A stretch of 64,000 bases of DNA. It comes from Hyphomicrobium sp. (GTDB taxonomy: Bacteria > Pseudomonadota > Alphaproteobacteria > Rhizobiales > Hyphomicrobiaceae). The first letter of the stretch is position 1, and the number at the start of each line of letters is the position of its first letter. The position numbers and the translations under genes are program-made. A model generated the notes under the pieces. That model did no database searches. It worked only from the letters and a program-made list of their open reading frames with translations, and was not told the DNA's origin. The stretch spans positions 1 to 64,000 of the forward strand of contig JANXVY010000027.1 in the NCBI GenBank assembly GCA_025351425.1. The letters are read 5' to 3'. Below are positions 58,752-64,000 of this stretch, piece after piece.

Positions 58752-59816
58752 ATGACCGTATCTGCGCCCGCAACCCCACCGCACGTCCATCGCCGGTTTC
58801 TCGACCCCTTGCTCGGCAAGGCGATCTCACCCCCGCCCATCTGGCTCATGCGCCAGGCAGGCCGCTATCTGCCTGAGTACAAGGCGACGAGAGCTGCCGC
58901 GGGCAGCTTCCTCGATCTGTGCTACAACCCAAAGCTCGCCGCCGAAGTAACGCTGCAGCCGATCCGGCGCTACGGCTTCGACGCGGCGATCCTGTTTTCC
59001 GATATCCTCGTCGTGCCCGACGCGCTCGGCCAGTCCGTGAGCTTCCTTGAAGGCGAAGGCCCGCGTCTGGACCCCATCCGCGACGCCGGCGCGCTGAAAC
59101 GGCTGAAGCCCGAAGCGGCGGCCAAGACCTATGCGATCGTGTGCGAAACGGTCGCCCGCCTGCGCCAGGACCTGCCCAAGGAAACAGCGCTGATCGGCTT
59201 TTGCGGCGCGCCCTGGACGGTCGCAACCTACATGGTCGGCGGCGAAGGCTCATCCGATCAGGCCCACGCGCGGTCGTTTGCCTATCGCGACCCCAAGGGC
59301 TTCGGCCAGCTGATCGATATCCTGGTTGAAACCTCCATAGAGTACCTCTCGGGGCAGGTCGTGGCCGGCGCCGACGTGCTGCAGATATTCGACAGCTGGG
59401 CGAGCACGCTGCCGGAGGACGAATTCGAGAGCTGGGTGCTGGAGCCGACCCAGCGCATCGTGGCGACGCTCAAGAAAAAACACCCAGGTGTGCCCGTCAT
59501 CGGCTTCCCGCGCGGCGCCTGCGGCTTGTCGGAAACGTTCCTCAAAGTGACCGGCGTCGACGCCATCAGCTGCGACACCGCGATGCCGCTGCGGGTCATG
59601 CGATCGTTGCAGCACCATGGCAAGGCGGTGCAGGGTAACTTCGATCCGCTGCTATTGGTGGCTGGTGGTGCTGCGCTCGACCGCCGCGTCGACGAGATTT
59701 TGCGCACGCTTTCGGACAAGCCGTTTATTTTCAACCTGGGCCATGGAATCGTGCCACAAACGCCGCCGGAACACGTCGCCCAGCTCGTGGAGCGGGTGAG
59801 AGCATGGAAGCCGTAA
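58752..59816 (+). CDS. hemE: Uroporphyrinogen decarboxylase
   Basis: A 354-residue TIM-barrel enzyme converting uroporphyrinogen III to coproporphyrinogen III. PIWLMRQAGRYLPEYKA is the N-terminal signature with the catalytic Arg; AILFSDILVVPDALG holds the catalytic Asp; GFCGAPWTVATYMVGG is the second signature. It is the first gene to the right of the origin candidate, transcribed away from it. hemJ follows directly. Confidence 0.96.
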   Translation: MTVSAPATPPHVHRRFLDPLLGKAISPPPIWLMRQAGRYLPEYKATRAAAGSFLDLCYNPKLAAEVTLQPIRRYGFDAAILFSDILVVPDALGQSVSFLEGEGPRLDPIRDAGALKRLKPEAAAKTYAIVCETVARLRQDLPKETALIGFCGAPWTVATYMVGGEGSSDQAHARSFAYRDPKGFGQLIDILVETSIEYLSGQVVAGADVLQIFDSWASTLPEDEFESWVLEPTQRIVATLKKKHPGVPVIGFPRGACGLSETFLKVTGVDAISCDTAMPLRVMRSLQHHGKAVQGNFDPLLLVAGGAALDRRVDEILRTLSDKPFIFNLGHGIVPQTPPEHVAQLVERVRAWKP

Positions 59817-60362
59817 GTGGCGAAAAACACTGACAGTTCGACCGTTGCGCGGCAAGGCTCACCGGGCCTGCGGGCCGCCGCAGCGCTTAGCGTGACGGTC
59901 GGCCTGACCGCGTCGGTGATGCTGGCGTTGGGCCAAGCCGCCTACCCCTGGGTCAAGGCTGTCCACGTGATGGCGATCATTGCCTGGATGGCGGGCATGC
60001 TCTACCTGCCGCGCCTGTTCGTCTATCACGCTGAGGCGCCGGCCGGATCAGAGCTGTCGGAAACGCTGAAGGTGATGGAACGCCGCCTGCTCACCATCAT
60101 CATGAACCCGGCGATGGTCATTGCCTGGGTTCTGGGCCTGTGGCTCGCCTGGGCCGGCGGGTGGCACACGGCGGGCTGGTTCGCAGCCAAGCTCGTCCTC
60201 GTGCTCGCGCTGTCCGCGGTCCATGGCATGCTTTCGGCGTCGGTGCGCCGGTTTGCTGAAGATCGCAACGACAAGTCGACCCGCTATTGGCGCATCATGA
60301 ACGAAGTCCCCGCCCTGCTGATGGTCGGAATCGTCATTTTCGTGATTGTGAAGCCATTTTAG
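59817..60362 (+). CDS. hemJ: Protoporphyrinogen IX oxidase HemJ
   Basis: A 181-residue membrane protein with four to five helices that oxidises protoporphyrinogen IX in bacteria lacking HemG/HemY. The conserved His in WVKAVHVMAIIAWMAGMLYLPRLFVYH and the Lys in AAKLVLVLALSAVHG match the family. The start is a GTG immediately after the hemE TAA (0-base gap), so translation is probably coupled. Confidence 0.93.
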   Translation: MAKNTDSSTVARQGSPGLRAAAALSVTVGLTASVMLALGQAAYPWVKAVHVMAIIAWMAGMLYLPRLFVYHAEAPAGSELSETLKVMERRLLTIIMNPAMVIAWVLGLWLAWAGGWHTAGWFAAKLVLVLALSAVHGMLSASVRRFAEDRNDKSTRYWRIMNEVPALLMVGIVIFVIVKPF

Positions 60363-60654
60363 CGGCTTAAGTGTCACACTCTTGAGCTTCCGTTCCTGGG
60401 AAAACTCTGCTAAGCACACCACATTCACGTTATTGAGCAAAGCCTCCCCGGCTGAGCTGCCGGTTGTTCACTCGCGGCAAGTTCTTACTTCGCAGTGCGA
60501 GACAATCTGGCCGCATGGGATAAACCCATGCAAGCGATGATCCAGACCCTCCCACAGACTAAAGATCAAACGTCCTCCCCCACCGCGCGACCTTCCCTGC
60601 CCATCGACTTACGGCCGCCTTGGAAAATGAGGTCGCCCCCGGAGTTTTGAACCC

Positions 60655-61935
<1,281 letters not shown>

Positions 61936-61953
61936 GGTCCAAAACGACGGGAG

Positions 61954-61976
61954 GTTCGGAGGGTGTTCCTCCGAAC
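61954..61976 (+). terminator. Hairpin after rho
   Basis: 9-bp stem GTTCGGAGG / CCTCCGAAC with a 5-base loop, 18 bases after the rho stop. A GC-rich sequence follows without a T run. Confidence 0.5.
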
Positions 61977-62004
61977 GGGGCGCGGGGCGGTAGCCCTACT
62001 CGTT

Positions 62005-62502
62005 TCAGCGACGTCCCGCAAAAAGTTCGACCTCGCGCCGGCTATGCAGGCCTGTCTTCGCACCGGGAAACACGTGGAAGATAAGGGCGTGGGCGGCATG
62101 CGAGCTGGAGGATTGCCGGTTCCAATACTGCTCGGCCCATACGACCAATCCGGCGAACTCGGCGTCCGAACCCCCAGCGGAACCGCGAGCGAGCAGTCCC
62201 GCCTTGCACTCGGCCCACGGCAGATCGAGCCAGACGAGGTGCGTGGCCCGCGGGCTGACGGCATCGATCAACCAGCCATAGACGCCCTCGATGACCCAGC
62301 GCTGGGCCAGACTGGCCTCGGTTGCGAGCTGTTTGGCGGCCACCGCTCCGCGTTTGTGTAACAACATTTGATCGATCCAATAGACCTCATCAAGAGAGGT
62401 CACGGCGCAATCGGCCTTGAGCGCGATTCGTCGGGCGAGCGTTGACTTGCCCGACCCGCTGTTGCCGATGATGAGGGTGCGTTGCAAAGGGGCGGTGAGC
62501 AT
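62005..62502 (-). CDS. P-loop kinase-like protein (adenylate kinase/FlaR-like)
   Basis: A 165-residue P-loop NTPase. Walker A is IIGNSGSGKSTLARR; LDEVYWID forms the second conserved block; HLVWLDLPWAE looks like Walker B followed by the lid region. It resembles FlaR-type adenylate-kinase-related proteins used as general NMP-binding folds. The start at ATG 62502 has GGATGGG upstream. It is convergent with rho, in the place where mnmE is usual. The exact substrate is unknown. Confidence 0.78.
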   Translation of the reverse strand: MLTAPLQRTLIIGNSGSGKSTLARRIALKADCAVTSLDEVYWIDQMLLHKRGAVAAKQLATEASLAQRWVIEGVYGWLIDAVSPRATHLVWLDLPWAECKAGLLARGSAGGSDAEFAGLVVWAEQYWNRQSSSSHAAHALIFHVFPGAKTGLHSRREVELFAGRR

Positions 62503-62560
62503 CACCCATCCGTAATGCCGCAGAGATCGTGGCGCAATGCAACGCCCGCTCAAAAAGCAA

Positions 62561-62591
62561 AACCCTGCCGCTGGCTGTGCCGGGCAGGGTT
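62561..62591 (-). terminator. Minus-strand intrinsic terminator
   Basis: 9-bp stem AACCCTGCC / GGCAGGGTT with a 13-base loop. On the minus strand it continues into TTTTGCTTTTTG, a good T tract. It implies that a minus-strand transcript from the 62.6-63.2 kb stretch ends here. Confidence 0.65.
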
Positions 62592-62890
62592 GTCATCTTC
62601 CGATGATGCTAAGCCGGAATATCCGGTTTTGAAATCGAGGCTCTGAGGGTGACGGCCGGCCGGCCGCCACGGTCTCTCCCTCGCATGAAGGTTTCACATT
62701 TTGATTTTGAAGGCTGGTCCTGTTGCGGGCCTTGACCGGATGCCCCGCGGCGACGGCAGGGTCGCTGTTGGGCAGGGCATGTGTCTTTGGGTTTTGCAAT
62801 TCGGACTAAAGCCGTATCGTAAGCTGAGGTGGCGTCATCGCTCCTCCGTAGTCACGAAGCTGTGCCGGCGGCGGCGCAGAACCCTCGGCG

Positions 62891-62934
62891 GTCTCATTCC
62901 ATCTGCACCATGCAGACGTGTCGGTGAATGAGAC
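62891..62934. other. Nested hairpin element
   Basis: Outer 9-bp arms GTCTCATTC (62891-62899) and GAATGAGAC (62926-62934) enclose an inner 6-bp hairpin TCTGCA-CCA-TGCAGA (62902-62916). The arms are perfect. It could be a structured RNA or a protein-binding site; its role is unknown. Confidence 0.5.
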
Positions 62935-63156
62935 TGCGGCGGAACCGCTGCTGGGTAGGAAAGGCGCGGGCCCTGGGCGGGCATGACGGACTTTCGAACC
63001 AGTGCGCATCGACACCTAAAAGATACGCCGATGCCCCCAACTGTCAAGAGTCTTTGCGCACGTTTTTCTCAATCGCGCTTAGCACTTCGTGATCGCAGCC
63101 CGTGGGCTTTGAAACAATAAAAAACGGCCGCTCCCCGATGGCGAACAGCCGCCTCG

Positions 63157-63191
63157 AGTCCTTCCGACTTAAGTAGACTCGCGGAAGGACT
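63157..63191 (+). terminator. Plus-strand intrinsic terminator
   Basis: 10-bp stem AGTCCTTCCG / CGGAAGGACT with a 15-base loop, followed on the plus strand by CTAGGTCTTTGTTTTTTC. No plus-strand gene precedes it within 1.2 kb, so it may close a non-coding transcript. Confidence 0.65.
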
Positions 63192-63253
63192 CTAGGTCTT
63201 TGTTTTTTCATGCTTCTTTCGGGAAAACCGCGCCACACTTTTCCCGGAAGCAC

Positions 63254-63514
63254 TCAACCTCGCCAGCGATAACCGCCGCAGGTTTCGCGCAAATTCTCGC
63301 GCAGTTCATGAATGATATGGCGTTCGCGCTCGGTGATGATGCCGTCAGACGCCGCGCGATGTTCGAACCGGTGCAGACGCTCGGCCTTCTCCTGGCATAC
63401 GTAGTGATGGCGCTCGGCATACGGATAGCGGCCGCGTTCCCAGCGTTCGGGATCGGCGTGCGCCGAGACGGCGCCAAGGGTGAGAAGAGCGGCAGTAAGA
63501 GCAAGACGTTTCAT
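63254..63514 (-). CDS. Small secreted hypothetical protein
   Basis: An 86-residue protein: a signal peptide (MKRLALTAALLTLGAVSAHA) followed by a charged helical domain, rich in His, Arg and Glu, with two cysteines (YVCQEK and RETCGG) that may pair. A stretch DGIITERERHIIHELREN has an EF-hand-like look but lacks a full Ca2+ loop. CTGGAG lies 8 bases upstream of the ATG. Function unknown. Confidence 0.7.
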   Translation of the reverse strand: MKRLALTAALLTLGAVSAHADPERWERGRYPYAERHHYVCQEKAERLHRFEHRAASDGIITERERHIIHELRENLRETCGGYRWRG

Positions 63515-63630
63515 TGTTGGTTCTCCAGACTGGTGCCGGTGGGGTCATGCCCGGCAAGCACCCGCAAATTGCGATAAATCACATGAACACGATCTGAAGA
63601 TGAAGGATGGTTTGCGTTCATCCTTGACCA

Positions 63631-64000
63631 TCAGGCGGCAGGCGTTAGCGGGGTGGCCTGGCGCAGCGTGCGCAACGACGGTGTGAGATGATCCGCGGCA
63701 GACGTGGGCGCGAGACAATGGGGCCCAAGACAAACGTAGGCGGCAGCTAAGCCGTCGAACCCTGGCTTGAAGGCCAGACCCGCGGGAAGCCCTGCTTGAC
63801 CGGGGCTCAACACATAGCGAAGCGCCCCCGGCAGGCTCATGCCGTTGACGGCTGCGGCGAGCGCGCCGGTATCGCGGCCAGCGACCACGACCAGTTGGGG
63901 CGCGATGAGATCGATGGCGTTGGCGAGGAACCCCGTATGCTGGGTGAGCGAGCGCGCAAGGTCGGGCGCGAACGCCTGCACGATGGCTTCCGCGCGGGTA
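63631..64000 (-). CDS. YyaL-type thioredoxin domain-containing protein, C-terminal part (cut by window edge)
   Basis: The last ~123 codons of a large protein of the YyaL/spermatogenesis-associated-20 family, which joins an N-terminal thioredoxin-like DUF255 domain to an (alpha/alpha)6 barrel. Visible are FLANAIDLIAPQLVVVAGRD and the terminal AAAYVCLGPHCLAPTS, which matches the AYVCxGxxC ending of the family. The frame is open to the right window edge, so the start lies outside. Confidence 0.75.
   Translation of the reverse strand, partial: TRAEAIVQAFAPDLARSLTQHTGFLANAIDLIAPQLVVVAGRDTGALAAAVNGMSLPGALRYVLSPGQAGLPAGLAFKPGFDGLAAAYVCLGPHCLAPTSAADHLTPSLRTLRQATPLTPAA

Larger units (their letters stand above)
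62503..63253. other. 751-base gene-poor stretch with several hairpins
   Basis: No convincing protein. It contains a minus-strand terminator (62561-62591), a GC palindrome GGCCGGCCGGCC near 62654, a nested hairpin at 62891-62934 (GTCTCATTC / GAATGAGAC with inner TCTGCA / TGCAGA), and a plus-strand terminator (63157-63191). A non-coding RNA on either strand would fit, but no family was recognised. Confidence 0.45.

Noticed and set aside
62980-63010. GGTTCGAAA on the minus strand considered as a tRNA or tmRNA T-loop
   Set aside because: The flanks do not form the 5-bp T stem, and no acceptor or other tRNA arms can be built around it.
63044-63211. A 55-codon minus-strand frame beginning MKKQRPRVLPRV
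   Set aside because: It runs through the plus-strand terminator hairpin, has only a weak SD, and its basic sequence resembles nothing; coding status is not supported.

Overview
The window is high-GC alphaproteobacterial chromosome, almost certainly from the Hyphomicrobiales (Rhizobiales). The evidence is the gene order mdh-sucC-sucD-odhA-odhB-lpdA, the families DUF2794, DUF2865, IalB and Tim44/TimA, a System I cytochrome c maturation cluster, HemJ instead of HemG/HemY, and the hemE/ppsR-maf-aroE-coaE-dnaQ-secB neighbourhood that flanks replication origins in this class. No rRNA, tRNA, insertion sequence, prophage or CRISPR array was seen. Nearly all of it is core chromosome with a few small accessory insertions.

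Layout. At 0.3-2.1 kb are a TSUP permease and xerC. At 2.2-13.6 kb a long minus-strand block carries zapE, mdh, sucCD, odhAB and lpdA, most of the oxidative TCA cycle. At 13.9-15.5 kb are a GNAT gene, a decayed-looking stretch and a histone H1-like mini-protein. At 15.7-19.9 kb lies sdhCDAB with an uncharacterised membrane-anchored protein between sdhA and sdhB. At 20-24.3 kb are a renalase-like flavoprotein, a Cu/Zn-SOD-like protein lacking key metal ligands, and a MaoC hydratase plus a CitE-like lyase that fit the ethylmalonyl-CoA pathway. At 24.4-28.8 kb are pdxY, a beta-carbonic anhydrase and acnA. At 29-32.9 kb are ccmABCDG and a DUF1223 gene. At 32.9-36.1 kb a nucleotidyltransferase-fold gene with twin palindromic operators sits next to an M3 oligopeptidase. 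At 36.2-36.4 kb there is a probable small RNA gene. At 36.6-47.6 kb are DUF2794, a BI-1 homologue, a YbbA/YbbP-type ABC system with its arylesterase, thpR, two tandem DUF2865 genes, a quinone oxidoreductase, a TrmH-type methyltransferase and an IalB-like protein. At 47.6-54.5 kb are envelope and export genes (Smr, MltA, S10 peptidase, Tim44-like, FxsA, SecB, L,D-transpeptidase). At 54.6-62 kb is the origin-type block dnaQ-coaE-aroE-maf-ppsR / intergenic / hemE-hemJ-rho. At 62-64 kb the usual mnmE-mnmG-parAB genes are absent; there is a P-loop kinase-like gene, a gene-poor stretch, a small secreted protein and the 3' end of a YyaL-type thioredoxin-domain gene.

The central metabolic genes cover every TCA step from aconitase to malate dehydrogenase except isocitrate dehydrogenase and fumarase. 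SDH feeds electrons to quinone, and the ccm genes mature c-type cytochromes downstream. The most interesting non-routine signals are the oriC candidate at 58.4-58.75 kb, two identical-arm palindromes in front of the nucleotidyltransferase gene, the small RNA with an intrinsic terminator at 36.24-36.39 kb, the SOD-like protein missing three of seven metal ligands, and a dispersed repeat whose two copies each supply the stop codon of the preceding gene. No clear multi-gene undescribed system (defence island or biosynthetic cluster) was found.
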